A program made the translations under genes and the position numbers. Below the pieces are notes generated by a model, which saw only the letters and a program-made list of their open reading frames with translations, ran no database searches and was not told the DNA's origin. A stretch of DNA of 64,000 nt from the NCBI GenBank assembly GCA_001730015.1, contig MDLA01000194.1:1-64000 (forward strand). The letters run 5' to 3'. How positions within the stretch are numbered: the stretch's first letter is position 1; each line of letters starts with the position of its first letter. Origin of the DNA: Chromatiales bacterium (ex Bugula neritina AB1) (GTDB taxonomy: Bacteria; Pseudomonadota; Gammaproteobacteria; Granulosicoccales; Granulosicoccaceae). Shown in pieces: positions 8,053 to 16,936 of the stretch.

Positions 8053-8982
8053 TTACCGGCTGCTCTGTTCCGCAGGCCATGTTGTGCGCCAGTGCAGCGC
8101 GATGTCCCGCCGGGTGGTTAACCATACCTTGTCGTGCTGGCGAACGTAATCCAGAAAACGCCCCAATGCTGCCGCCCGACCGGGTCTGCCCGCCAACCGA
8201 CAGTGCAGCCCCACGGACATCATTTTTGCACTGTGCTCACCTTCTGCATACAACACATCAAAGCTGTCTTTCATGTAGTTAAAAAATTGATCGCCCGAGT
8301 TGAATCCCTGCGGGGTGGCAAAGCGCATATCGTTAACATCAAGCGTATAAGGCACCATCAGTTGCGGCTGCTCAAACTGGTAATCCCAATACGGAATTTC
8401 ATCGGCGTAGCTATCGGCGTTGTAGAGAAAATTACCGTGCGCTGCTGCCAGTCGGTGCGAATTCGGGCTGCAGCGCCCCAAATACCATCCCTGCGGCGGT
8501 GCTCCGGTTACCGAGGCGTGTATTTCAATGGCTTTGTGCAAATGCTCCAGCTCAAGTGCTTCCGGCAGATGCTGGTAATCGATCCAGCGGTAGCCGTGGC
8601 TGGCAATTTCCCAGTCAGCCTTCAGCATGCTTTCTACGATAGCCGGGTTGCGTTGCAGTGCCATCGCTACACCGAAAACGGTTACCGGAATCTCACGCTC
8701 GGTGAACATTCTATGCAGGCGCCAGTAGCCGGCGCGAGAGCCGAATTCGTAAATCGACTCCATATTAATGTGCCGAGCACCGGTATAAGCCTGTGCACCG
8801 ACAATTTCGGAAAGAAAAGCTTCAGAGGCTTCGTCGCCGTGCAGTACGCAGTTTTCACCACCCTCTTCGTAGTTGACAACAAACTGCACCGCTACGCGTG
8901 CACCGCCCGGCCACTGTGCTGCCGGTAGTGTTGCGCCGTAACCGATCAGGTCTCTGGGGTAGTTTTCTTCGGTACCAGACAT
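8053..8982 (-). CDS. puuE: Allantoinase, polysaccharide-deacetylase type (PuuE)
   Basis: 309 residues from ATG 8982 (MSGTEENYPRDLIGYG), matching PuuE (about 308). The longer upstream reading overlaps uraD and is not used. It has a NodB-homology fold: FVVNYEEGGENCVLHGD near the N-terminus, ASHGYRWIDY in the middle, and SVGLHCRLAGRPGR near the C-terminus. PuuE is the cofactor-independent allantoinase that hydrolyses allantoin to allantoate. The start lies 4 bp after the uraD stop, so the two are probably translated together. Cytosolic. Confidence 0.94.
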   Translation of the reverse strand: MSGTEENYPRDLIGYGATLPAAQWPGGARVAVQFVVNYEEGGENCVLHGDEASEAFLSEIVGAQAYTGARHINMESIYEFGSRAGYWRLHRMFTEREIPVTVFGVAMALQRNPAIVESMLKADWEIASHGYRWIDYQHLPEALELEHLHKAIEIHASVTGAPPQGWYLGRCSPNSHRLAAAHGNFLYNADSYADEIPYWDYQFEQPQLMVPYTLDVNDMRFATPQGFNSGDQFFNYMKDSFDVLYAEGEHSAKMMSVGLHCRLAGRPGRAAALGRFLDYVRQHDKVWLTTRRDIALHWRTTWPAEQSSR

Positions 8983-8986
8983 AATG

Positions 8987-9532
8987 CTATTGCCCTTGCT
9001 CTGTATCGGCCGCGACCGTTGCATCCAGCCGCAGTCGTGCAATCTGATGAACCTGCTCCAGAGCAGTCTCAAACTCCTGCGGCTCGCTGTTTTGCAAACG
9101 CGCCTCAAATGCCTGCAGTATCTCGGTACGGCTGCTGTTTCGAACGGCCATTATAAACGGGAAACTGAATTTCTCGTTGTATGCCGAATTGAGTTGATGG
9201 AATTGTTCAAATTCTTCTGCAGAACACAGATCGAGACGGGCACGCGACTGCTCTTCTGTAGACTCCGCGGTGAGCGATCCCTCTGTGGCTGCTTTACCGG
9301 CGAGTTCCGGATGCGCACACAGCAGATCCATTTTCTGCTCACGGGTTCCTGCGTCTACGGTGTTTTTAAGTTTCAATGCCAGCGCATCTACCGTGATGCT
9401 TGCGTCGTTTTGTATTTCCGTCCAGACCTGAGCGGCAATCCAGGGGGAATGCTCATAGAGGCCGCCGTACAACGCCATGAAACGGGATTGATTCAGCTCG
9501 CCTATATCCAGCATGGAACCAGTTGTTTTCAT
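8987..9532 (-). CDS. uraD: OHCU decarboxylase
   Basis: 181 residues from ATG 9532 (MKTTGSMLDIGELNQ). The extra upstream residues of the open frame are not family-like. It contains the conserved LLCAHPELAGK (catalytic His) and NEKFSFPFIMAVRNSSR segments of UraD. The enzyme decarboxylates 2-oxo-4-hydroxy-4-carboxy-5-ureidoimidazoline to S-allantoin, the step after UraH. It is placed directly before puuE. Together, puuD, uraH, uraD and puuE carry urate to allantoate within 6 kb. Confidence 0.95.
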   Translation of the reverse strand: MKTTGSMLDIGELNQSRFMALYGGLYEHSPWIAAQVWTEIQNDASITVDALALKLKNTVDAGTREQKMDLLCAHPELAGKAATEGSLTAESTEEQSRARLDLCSAEEFEQFHQLNSAYNEKFSFPFIMAVRNSSRTEILQAFEARLQNSEPQEFETALEQVHQIARLRLDATVAADTEQGQ

Positions 9533-9633
9533 AGGGTTTACTGTGGGCAGTTCAAAACCACCGGATTGTATACAATATCGGTCTGAGCGACAAACACAAT
9601 CGAGTCTCTTTGCAGCGGCATCACAGCTGGTAG

Positions 9634-10530
9634 TCACCCCGTCGATGTGGCCTTTAATTTCTCTATCTGTCGCTCCCGATACGCCACATACGTAGCGCCA
9701 CCAAAGATAACCACCGCGCCGATCCAGGTGTAGGCACTGACGTATTCGCCGAAAAACAAAAAACCGAGCAATGCGCCCCAGATAATTTTCGCGAAATCAA
9801 ATGGCAGCACCAGGGTGGCATCGGCATAGGCGAAGGCTTTGGCAACACACAATTGCCCCATGGTCCCGGTAAAGCCGGCTACCACAAACCAGAACCAGTG
9901 CCATCCGTCAGGCCAGCTCCAGACCCAAAGCGCGGGCGGCAAAGACATTACCGTGAGAAAGAGCGTGACATAGGCAGTAATGGTCAATGGCGAATCGGTA
10001 TTCGACAAACGCTTGATGATGATCATTGTCAGCGCCCAGATCGCCGCCGACAACAGCACCAGTATTGCACCGAATTCAATCGGCTGAGCTCCCGGGCGCA
10101 AAATAATTAATACACCGACAAAACCCGCCAGCACCGCCGCCCAGCGTCTGAACCGAACCCGCTCCCCAAGGAGAAACACCGCGAGCACCGTAGTGAACAG
10201 CGGAGCAGTAAAACTCAACGCCTGTACCGTCGCCAGCGGCGTGATCGACAAGGCATAGAAAAAAATCAGCATCGCAAATACGTTGATACCGGCACGTAAC
10301 AGATGCCAGTTGAAATGCCGGGTGCGCAGTAGGCGGGCACCGTTTCGCATGATAAAAGGGGCAAGAAACATTACCCCGAACAAATTGCGGAAAAAGGCAA
10401 TTTCGAACGGGTGGATGTCTTCACTGAGGTAGCGCACGCAGGCATGCATCGAGGCAAAAAACACCGTGGACACAAGCATTGCGGTACAACCCAGTACAAT
10501 GCTTTTGGGGTGAACAGGAGATTCAGGCAT
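9634..10530 (-). CDS. EamA/DMT-superfamily membrane transporter
   Basis: 298 residues with ten predicted membrane helices in two EamA repeats (about 1-145 and 150-290). It shows typical DMT motifs: FFASMHACVRYLSEDIHPFEIAFFRNLFG in the first repeat, and a PLATVQALSFTAPLFTTVLAVFLLGE end. The substrate is unknown; such proteins often export amino acids or metabolites. It is the first gene of the minus-strand purine series, about 100 bp upstream of uraD, so co-transcription is possible but not shown. Confidence 0.85.
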   Translation of the reverse strand: MPESPVHPKSIVLGCTAMLVSTVFFASMHACVRYLSEDIHPFEIAFFRNLFGVMFLAPFIMRNGARLLRTRHFNWHLLRAGINVFAMLIFFYALSITPLATVQALSFTAPLFTTVLAVFLLGERVRFRRWAAVLAGFVGVLIILRPGAQPIEFGAILVLLSAAIWALTMIIIKRLSNTDSPLTITAYVTLFLTVMSLPPALWVWSWPDGWHWFWFVVAGFTGTMGQLCVAKAFAYADATLVLPFDFAKIIWGALLGFLFFGEYVSAYTWIGAVVIFGGATYVAYRERQIEKLKATSTG

Positions 10531-10826
10531 TAACGTCCAGCGGCGGGAAGATCGGGTGAAAGCGACTCTACTATACGATGAACGCGTATATTCCGCCGGT
10601 TTATTGTTCGCTGGAACATCGCCGGCCCTCGTCGCATCCGATCATCTCACCCGCACTCGCTTCGACTACCGGACAATAATATCTCTCTGCGTCATCAACA
10701 ACGCATGCATTCGCAGCGGCTCTAATTAAGGGTTCCATCATGATATAGTCTTCCCGACGATTCCCGTCCTATTACGCGATTGATCTTATTCTGTTGCATA
10801 TTTGTTACACTGAGGAGTGATTCTAC

Positions 10827-11783
10827 ATGATGAAATGCCCTAAACTTCTGGTCGCTGCGAGTCTGAGCACCGTTTTTACCGTGGGTGCCGCGCAAGCCGC
10901 AGACGTTGTAATCGGTGTGCCGAACTGGCCTTCTGTACTGGCGACCGCGCACGTATTAAAAGTAGCCCTCGAAGATAATCTGGGGCTGGAAGTTGAATTG
11001 CAGAACGGCACCAACCCGGTAGTATTTGAAGCCATGGACACCGGAGCCATGCACGTACACCCTGAAGTCTGGTTGCCCAATCAGACCAACCTGTTCAATA
11101 CCTATGTAACTGAAAAAGGTACGGTAAAGCAAAACCCCAATGGCGTCGCCGGTGATCAGGCCATGTGTGTCACCAAAGCAACCGCAGAGCGTACCGGCAT
11201 AGTCGATCTGGCCGAGCTCAGTGATCCGGATATGGCTGGAAACTTCGATACCGACGGCGACGGCAAAGGCGAGATCTGGATTGGCGCTGCTGGCTGGGCA
11301 TCAACCAACGTCGAAAAAATCCGCGCCAAGTCCTACGGCTATGCCGAGACCATGCAACTGAAAGAAATGGACGAATCACTGGCACTGGCTGAAGTAGACA
11401 ACGCCGTCGCGCAAGACAAAAACATTGTTTTTTTCTGCTACACGCCGCATCACATGTTTGCACTGCACGACCTGGTCATTTTAAAAGAGCCTGCATACGA
11501 TGAATCTAAATGGACGGTTATCCAGCCGACTGACGATCCCGAGTGGCTGGAAAAATCCGACGCAGGCGTAGCCTGGAACACAGCAAAACTGCACATCCAC
11601 TACGCCGCTTCTCTTGAAGGTGATCAGCCGGAAGCTGCGAAAATGCTATCGCAGGTTAACCTCGATACCAGCGTAGTTTCCGCAATGACCTACGCACTGG
11701 TGGTCGAGAAGCAGGACCCGGCAGAGTTTGCCAGAAAATGGGTTGATGAAAACGCTGACGCCGTAGACAGCTGGCTCAAGTAG
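10827..11783 (+). CDS. proX: Glycine betaine/proline-type ABC transporter, periplasmic binding protein
   Basis: 318 residues with a Sec signal peptide (1-24, ending AAQA before ADVVIGVPNWPS) and an OpuAC/ProX fold. Aromatic residues in VPNWPS, HPEVWLPNQ and IGAAGWAS are the kind that build a cation-pi cage for quaternary ammonium groups. A good Shine-Dalgarno (TGAGGAG, about 10810-10817) precedes ATG 10827. It is the first gene of proXVW, which continues into ring-cleavage genes, so the ligand may be a catabolised betaine rather than an osmoprotectant. The gene symbol is by family and the true ligand is unproven. Confidence 0.88.
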   Translation: MMKCPKLLVAASLSTVFTVGAAQAADVVIGVPNWPSVLATAHVLKVALEDNLGLEVELQNGTNPVVFEAMDTGAMHVHPEVWLPNQTNLFNTYVTEKGTVKQNPNGVAGDQAMCVTKATAERTGIVDLAELSDPDMAGNFDTDGDGKGEIWIGAAGWASTNVEKIRAKSYGYAETMQLKEMDESLALAEVDNAVAQDKNIVFFCYTPHHMFALHDLVILKEPAYDESKWTVIQPTDDPEWLEKSDAGVAWNTAKLHIHYAASLEGDQPEAAKMLSQVNLDTSVVSAMTYALVVEKQDPAEFARKWVDENADAVDSWLK

Positions 11784-11817
11784 CAAACCAGTAAAACGTA
11801 TGTAGCACACTGGTAAG

Positions 11818-11851
11818 ACTTATAGGGTGGCAGCACTGCCGCCCTATAAGT
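11818..11851 (+). promoter_or_regulatory. Intra-operon stem-loop between proX and proV
   Basis: ACTTATAGGGTGGCAG pairs with CTGCCGCCCTATAAGT across a two-base loop: a 16-bp stem with a single G-U type mismatch. It lies 35 bp after the proX stop and 44 bp before the proV start. The following bases are not T-rich enough for a strong terminator. Such hairpins behind binding-protein genes usually protect the upstream mRNA, giving more binding protein than ATPase and permease. Confidence 0.7.
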
Positions 11852-11895
11852 ATTGTCCAGTTACCCCGAACGACCGCCAACCACAAGAGAATCCC

Positions 11896-12945
11896 ATGAG
11901 TGACGCTGTCATTGAATTGCAGAACGTCTGGAAAATATTCGGTGACAGATCTCTGGAGGCCATGCAGGCTATTGAGTCACGCGGCTTGGGCAAACCCGAA
12001 GTACTCGAGGAGTTTGCCTGCGTAGTCGGTATTGCCAATTGCTCATTTTCCGTTGCACGTGGCGAGATTTTTTGCGTTATGGGTCTGTCGGGCTCCGGCA
12101 AGTCCACCATGGTGCGACATCTGAACCGCCTGATCGAACCCACTGCCGGGAAAATTTCCGTACTCGGAAAAGACATGCTGTCGCTAAGCTCCTCGGCGCT
12201 GCGAGAAATGCGTGCGCGGCATCTCGGCATGGTGTTTCAACACATGGCGCTGCTGCCACATCGCACCGTGCGTGACAACGTCGGCTTTCCGCTGCAGATA
12301 CGCGGCGAACCCAAATCTAAACGCTGGGAGATTTCGCAAAAGTGCCTCAGCATGGTGAACCTCGACGGTTACGAAGATCGATTTCCACGTGAATTGTCGG
12401 GCGGTATGCAGCAACGCGTCGGTCTGGCCAGAGCACTGGCTTCCGACCCGGAAGTATTATTAATGGATGAACCCTTCTCAGCACTGGACCCGCTTATCCG
12501 GCGGCAGCTGCAAGAGCAATTCATGGGTTTATCGGCCGAGCTGAACAAGACCACCGTATTTATCACCCACGATCTCGACGAGGCTATTCGAATAGGAAAC
12601 CGGATCGCCATAATGAAAGATGGCCGCATCGTGCAAATAGGAACCCCGGAAGAAATAGTGACCAACCCGGCAGATGATTACGTACGTGATTTCGTTGACG
12701 GTATCTCCAAGCTGAAACTGGTTTTTGCACATTCTATAATGGAAGACATCAGCAGCTATAAGCCCGCAGCCAATGAAAACCTGCAGCAAAGCCCGCGCAC
12801 CCATCACGGCACTGATCTCGACCAGCTGATAGATATCGCCACCACCACCGACCAGCCAATTGTGATTCAAAGTGATGAGGGTAACGACGTAGGCGTAATC
12901 AATAAAACCACCCTCCTAAAAGGCATACAGGGAGGCAAGGCATGA
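11896..12945 (+). CDS. proV: Glycine betaine/proline-type ABC transporter, ATP-binding subunit
   Basis: 349 residues from ATG 11896, preceded by CACAAGAGAATCCC. ABC ATPase with Walker A GLSGSGKST, signature LSGGMQQRVGLARAL, Walker B VLLMDEPFSALDP and the H-loop FITHDLDEAIRIG. The N-terminal 50 residues contain the ProV-type helical stretch (VWKIFGDRS...EAMQAIESRGLGKPEVLEE). The C-terminal 80 residues are a reduced CBS-like region (TDQPIVIQSDEGNDVGVINK). Its TGA overlaps the start codon of the permease gene by 4 bp, which implies translational coupling. Confidence 0.93.
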   Translation: MSDAVIELQNVWKIFGDRSLEAMQAIESRGLGKPEVLEEFACVVGIANCSFSVARGEIFCVMGLSGSGKSTMVRHLNRLIEPTAGKISVLGKDMLSLSSSALREMRARHLGMVFQHMALLPHRTVRDNVGFPLQIRGEPKSKRWEISQKCLSMVNLDGYEDRFPRELSGGMQQRVGLARALASDPEVLLMDEPFSALDPLIRRQLQEQFMGLSAELNKTTVFITHDLDEAIRIGNRIAIMKDGRIVQIGTPEEIVTNPADDYVRDFVDGISKLKLVFAHSIMEDISSYKPAANENLQQSPRTHHGTDLDQLIDIATTTDQPIVIQSDEGNDVGVINKTTLLKGIQGGKA

Positions 12946-14513
12946 GCGAGTCCGGACTCACACCAGAACCACGAGCGCTTGATTCATCTGTAGAAGAATT
13001 CGTTAAAGAAAACAATTCTTACTACAGCCGTCAATTCACACGCATACAAGGCAAGACCGGTTTTGTATTTTCATGGAACCCGATGGCAGCGCTGTTCGGA
13101 CCACTGTGGGGCGCATTCCGCGGACTGTGGGGGTTTTTCTGGACCTTCCTGATTCTAGAGCTGTTTGCACTGGTTCAGCTCGGCCGTGGTTTATGGGGGG
13201 ATCTGGGCGCAGATCAAATAGCCCGCTATGAAAAACTGCTCGCCAACATAGGCAAGCGCGAGCAACAGGCTGCCGAGCTGATAGCCGCCGGCAAACCCGA
13301 TGAAGCCGAGGCCAAACTTAAAATTGCCGAAAACCTGAAAAAGGTAGCGGCCGGCGCTCAGGAAAAAGCCGAACTTGCCGCCGGTGAAGCCACCTCTATA
13401 CTGCTGGTTGGTATCGGGCTGTTGATTCTGGTAAAAATTATAGAAGGCCTCTATGCCAACTTCGCCTACGAAAAGCAATACCTGCGCTGGCGTGCGGTTC
13501 CTGCTGTTCCCTCCGGCGTCTCAAAGCCCGGTGCCGCGTTCGGCGCTTTTCTGTTACTGGCAATCTGGCCCCTGACACTGTTCCGCTTTACCGTTGCCGA
13601 CCCGGACTCAAAGCTCTCGGCACTGACCGGCGGGCTGCTGGGTGGCAAACTTCCTATAACCGAATTTCCGGTAGGTAAAGAGTATTTCGCCATACTCGCG
13701 AAAAAAGGTGATGCCGGATTTGACTGGCTGGCAATTAATTTCAGTGATGTTTTCACCGGCATAACCAAGGCCATCCGCTGGGTACTCGACGGACTGGAAG
13801 TGATACTAATCGATACCCCCTGGCCTGTTGTGATGCTGGTGATTGTAGTTATGGCGTTCCGTCTGGCGGGGCCGCGAGTGGCTATCTTTACCGGCGCTTC
13901 GCTGTTGTATCTGGCCTTTATGGGGCTATGGGAAATTTCCATGATCACGGTTGCGCTCATCGGCGCCGGTGCGTTTCTGTGTGTATTGTTCGGCATACCG
14001 CTCGGCATCTGGTTCGGCAAATCAAACAGAGCCTACTCATTTGCCGAACCGGTACTCGACTTCATGCAAACCATGCCGGCGTTTGTCTACCTGATTCCGA
14101 TCATCGCTTTCTTCGGCACCGGCAAACCGCCGGGCGTACTGGCCACTATTATCTTTGCGATGCCACCGGTTATTCGCCTGACCGCGCTCGGCATGCGCGG
14201 CGTACCGGAAGCGACCAAAGAAGCCGCAACCGCATTTGGCTGCTCGAAATGGCAATTGCTGCGCAATGTAGAAATTCCACTGGCAATGCCATCGATCATG
14301 ACCGGTATAAATCAAACTATTCTCATGTCACTGTCGATGGTGGTTATCGCCTCACTGATCGGCGCAGAAGGTTTAGGTGCATTGATACTTGAAGCCTTGC
14401 AGTATGCCGCCAAAGGCCAGGGCTTGCTGGGCGGGCTGGCAATTCTGGTCTGCGCAATGGTCATTGATCGCATCGCACAGGGCATGTACCGTCGCAAGGT
14501 AGCCGGAAACTAG
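12942..14513 (+). CDS. proW: Betaine-type ABC permease with N-terminal DUF2628-like membrane domain
   Basis: 523 residues, much longer than ProW (about 350). Residues about 280-520 are the BPD_transp_1 permease, with the EAA loop EAATAFGCSKWQLLRNVEIPLAMP. Residues about 1-220 carry an extra module. It has an SWNPMAALFGPLWGAFRGLWGFFW stretch like the DUF2628 family, a charged helical segment rich in Ala, Lys and Glu (about 88-150, likely coiled coil), and two more hydrophobic helices. The start overlaps the proV stop (ATGA). I cannot say what the extra domain does; it might sense membrane or osmotic state. Confidence 0.9.
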   Translation: MSESGLTPEPRALDSSVEEFVKENNSYYSRQFTRIQGKTGFVFSWNPMAALFGPLWGAFRGLWGFFWTFLILELFALVQLGRGLWGDLGADQIARYEKLLANIGKREQQAAELIAAGKPDEAEAKLKIAENLKKVAAGAQEKAELAAGEATSILLVGIGLLILVKIIEGLYANFAYEKQYLRWRAVPAVPSGVSKPGAAFGAFLLLAIWPLTLFRFTVADPDSKLSALTGGLLGGKLPITEFPVGKEYFAILAKKGDAGFDWLAINFSDVFTGITKAIRWVLDGLEVILIDTPWPVVMLVIVVMAFRLAGPRVAIFTGASLLYLAFMGLWEISMITVALIGAGAFLCVLFGIPLGIWFGKSNRAYSFAEPVLDFMQTMPAFVYLIPIIAFFGTGKPPGVLATIIFAMPPVIRLTALGMRGVPEATKEAATAFGCSKWQLLRNVEIPLAMPSIMTGINQTILMSLSMVVIASLIGAEGLGALILEALQYAAKGQGLLGGLAILVCAMVIDRIAQGMYRRKVAGN

Positions 14514-14568
14514 AAATTTATATTTAGGGTTGCCTCTCAATACACCTGCAAAACAATCGGAGATACCC

Positions 14569-15690
14569 GTGACCGCTGCGCACGAAAACCATCGCGAAGA
14601 CGTCGCCGGGCGAGCCAATGTCGAAGACACACCAGAGCTGCTCGCCTACTACGACGACCTTCAGGCGAAAAACGCGGGCGCTCTATGGACTGTCGCCAAT
14701 AAAATAGAGCCGTGGCAACCGCAATCGCAATCGATACCGGTGGTATGGCGCTACAAAGATCTACGCGAAGACGTATTGCGCTCACTGGAGCTGGTCACCC
14801 CGGAAAAAGCCGGCAGAAGAGTCGTCTATCTAAGTAACCCAGGGCGGCGCGATGTCACCGCCGCCGTCGGCTGGCTCTATGCCGGGCTACAGGTAATGAA
14901 CCCGGGCGAGGCGGCAACAGCGCATCGTCATTCCGCCAGTGCCATCCGCTTTATTATGGAAGGTGAAGGTGCATATACCGTGGTCGACGGCCACAAGATG
15001 ACACTCGGCGCTAACGACTTTGTACTCACGCCCAACGGCACCTGGCATGAGCACGCCGTCGAAGCCGATGGCACGCCCTGTATCTGGCAGGACGGACTGG
15101 ATATCCCTTTTGTGAACGCCATGGAGGCCAATTTTTTCGAAGTGCACCCGGATCTGTCAGAGCCTGTCGCCTACCCGGTTGACGACATGACCAAAACCTG
15201 GGGTAACCCGGGGCTGACGCCGAACGGCGGTGACTGGACCAAGGGCTATAGCCCGATGTTCAAGTACGAGTGGGAACCCACCTATGAAGCCTTGAAGAAA
15301 TACGCAAGCTGCACTGACGGCTCGCCCTATGACGGGATACTAATGGAATACGTCAACCCGCTGAACAACGGCCCGGTGATGAAAACAATGGGGGCATCAA
15401 TGCAGTTGTTACGCGCTGGCGAACACACCAAAGCGCACCGCCATACCGGAAGCTACCTCTACCATGTGGCCAAAGGCAAAGGGCATTCGATCATCAACGG
15501 CAGGCGGTACGACTGGCAGGAGAAAGATATATTCTGCCTACCCTCCTGGGCATGGCATGAGCACGTTAACGGCTCAGACAGTGACGACGCCTGCCTGTTC
15601 TGTCTTTCAGACCTGCCGGTCATGCGCGCGTTTGATTTATACCGTGAAGAAGCACTTGCCGACAACAACGGTTACCAGCGCATAGCTTAG
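14569..15690 (+). CDS. Gentisate 1,2-dioxygenase-like bicupin
   Basis: 373 residues from GTG 14569, chosen because CGGAG sits 6 bases upstream; a TTG at 14530 is the alternative. Two cupin domains. The first has the iron site AHRHSASAIRFIMEGEGAYTVVDG with its later His in TWHEHAVE. The second has KAHRHTGSYLYHVAKGKGHSIINGRRY. The family opens the ring of gentisate or related hydroxy-arenes (including 1-hydroxy-2-naphthoate and salicylate) with Fe(II) and O2. It follows proW by 55 bp. The FAH-type hydrolase that comes next is the usual partner in gentisate catabolism. Confidence 0.85.
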   Translation: MTAAHENHREDVAGRANVEDTPELLAYYDDLQAKNAGALWTVANKIEPWQPQSQSIPVVWRYKDLREDVLRSLELVTPEKAGRRVVYLSNPGRRDVTAAVGWLYAGLQVMNPGEAATAHRHSASAIRFIMEGEGAYTVVDGHKMTLGANDFVLTPNGTWHEHAVEADGTPCIWQDGLDIPFVNAMEANFFEVHPDLSEPVAYPVDDMTKTWGNPGLTPNGGDWTKGYSPMFKYEWEPTYEALKKYASCTDGSPYDGILMEYVNPLNNGPVMKTMGASMQLLRAGEHTKAHRHTGSYLYHVAKGKGHSIINGRRYDWQEKDIFCLPSWAWHEHVNGSDSDDACLFCLSDLPVMRAFDLYREEALADNNGYQRIA

Positions 15691-15802
15691 CCAGGCGTAC
15701 TGCAATGTACGAAGACTACAACAGTGCGCTTGCCATTTGTGATGTACCAGCCGCCGGCAACTGGCCATACCCACAAAAAACCTATAAAACACAGGACAAG
15801 CA

Positions 15803-16723
15803 ATGAAACTGGTAACGTATCGCCCGACTATCGAAGATGAAGCCCGCCTCGGAATTCTGCAGGACGATCTCATCATTGATGCCGAGGCACTTGGCGAGGC
15901 TGATGATCTGGATATACCAGACACCATGCTGAGCCTGATCGATGCCGGGCGCCCTGCACTGCAGGCTCTGCAGGAACTACTCGAACAAATCGGTGATACG
16001 CCCCCGATTCACACATCCGTGCCGCTATCAAACGCAATTCTCTGCGCCCCGATTCCGCGCCCGCGCAAAAATATATGGGGCATCGGACTTAACTATACCG
16101 AGCACGTAGCCGAAAGTGCACGAGCACTCGATACCTCAAACGATCTGCCGCAAAAGCCCGTTTTGTTTACCAAGCCACCAACCGCGGTGATTGCCACAGG
16201 TGAGCCCATTCTGCACGATAGCAAAATGACTCAACAGCTCGACTGGGAAGTAGAGCTTGCAGTTATTATGGCGTCAGGTGGACGACACATCGAAAAAGAA
16301 AAAGCCCTGTCACATGTGTTCGGTTACTCAGTAATGATCGATGTATCTGCTCGCGACAACCGGCGCTCCGGCCAATGGATTTTCTCTAAAGGGCAAGACA
16401 GCTACGCACCGTTCGGCCCCTGCATAGTCACCGCAGATGAAATCCCCGATCCACACACGCTCGACCTCTGGCTGACTAAAAACGGTGAAGAGAAACAGCA
16501 TTCCAATACGCAATTCATGCTGTTTAATATTCCTGAGCTAATCGCTGACATCTCTACCGGAATGACCATTGAACCCGGCGATGTAATTGCCACCGGCACA
16601 CCCGCCGGTGTCGGTGCCGGACAGGACCCCCAGGAGTGGATGTGGCCCGGCGACACCATTGTAGCCTGTGTCGAAGGAATTGGCACACTGCGTCACCCGG
16701 TTATAGATGCAACGCCGGACTAG
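15803..16723 (+). CDS. Fumarylacetoacetate hydrolase-family protein (fumarylpyruvate hydrolase-like)
   Basis: 306 residues. The FAH C-terminal domain spans about residues 75-300: IPRPRKNIWGIGLNYTEHV, the metal ligands in DWEVELAVIM and SVMIDVSARDN, and the IATGTPAGVGAG loop. In gentisate pathways such enzymes cleave fumarylpyruvate or maleylpyruvate to pyruvate plus a C4 acid. An AGGA lies near the ATG. The stop codon TAG at 16721-16723 is part of the CTAG target site of the 158-bp element that follows, so the extreme C-terminus may have been set by that insertion. Confidence 0.87.
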   Translation: MKLVTYRPTIEDEARLGILQDDLIIDAEALGEADDLDIPDTMLSLIDAGRPALQALQELLEQIGDTPPIHTSVPLSNAILCAPIPRPRKNIWGIGLNYTEHVAESARALDTSNDLPQKPVLFTKPPTAVIATGEPILHDSKMTQQLDWEVELAVIMASGGRHIEKEKALSHVFGYSVMIDVSARDNRRSGQWIFSKGQDSYAPFGPCIVTADEIPDPHTLDLWLTKNGEEKQHSNTQFMLFNIPELIADISTGMTIEPGDVIATGTPAGVGAGQDPQEWMWPGDTIVACVEGIGTLRHPVIDATPD

Positions 16724-16881
16724 GAGCTTGTCTGAGAATGAGGATCTACTGCGGGTGCAATCTTTTGGCCAGCTATTCCGATCATTTTCGTTAAAGAAGA
16801 ACAACTATTCGCCTCTAATGATCAAAATATCTGACTCAAAACCTCACGCCCTCGCTACCACCCTCATCCTAAGACAAGCTC
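16724..16881 (+). mobile_element. 158-bp non-autonomous inverted-repeat element (MITE family 2, copy A)
   Basis: Terminal inverted repeats GAGCTTGTCTGAGAATGAGG (left) and, read inward from the right, GAGCTTGTCTTAGGATGAGG. It is flanked by CTAG (16720-16723) on the left and CTGG (16882-16885) on the right, i.e. a 4-bp target duplication with one change. There is no open frame of note. Copy B at 30308-30465 has exactly the same length and a closely similar interior. The GAG-initial ends and a CTAG-like target recall IS5-superfamily elements, which I offer as inference only. It sits inside the catabolic operon. Confidence 0.85.
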
Positions 16882-16936
16882 CTGGACACTAGAACAGATC
16901 AAACGCTCTATAAATTAATAATAACGGATTCGTGGA

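Noticed and set aside
8079..8928. Long plus-strand open frames opposite puuE (and similar ones opposite uraD, iolE and allE)
   Set aside because: They mirror strongly conserved enzymes on the other strand and show no family similarity; they are antisense shadows.
10780..10808. TTGATC and TGTTAC as a promoter for proX
   Set aside because: The implied transcription start would fall in the Shine-Dalgarno, leaving no leader; the -10 match is also weak.
10827..14513. Reading proXVW as a plain osmoprotectant importer
   Set aside because: Not excluded, but its collinear placement with ring-cleavage genes and the modified permease make a catabolic role more likely; kept as an alternative in the entries.
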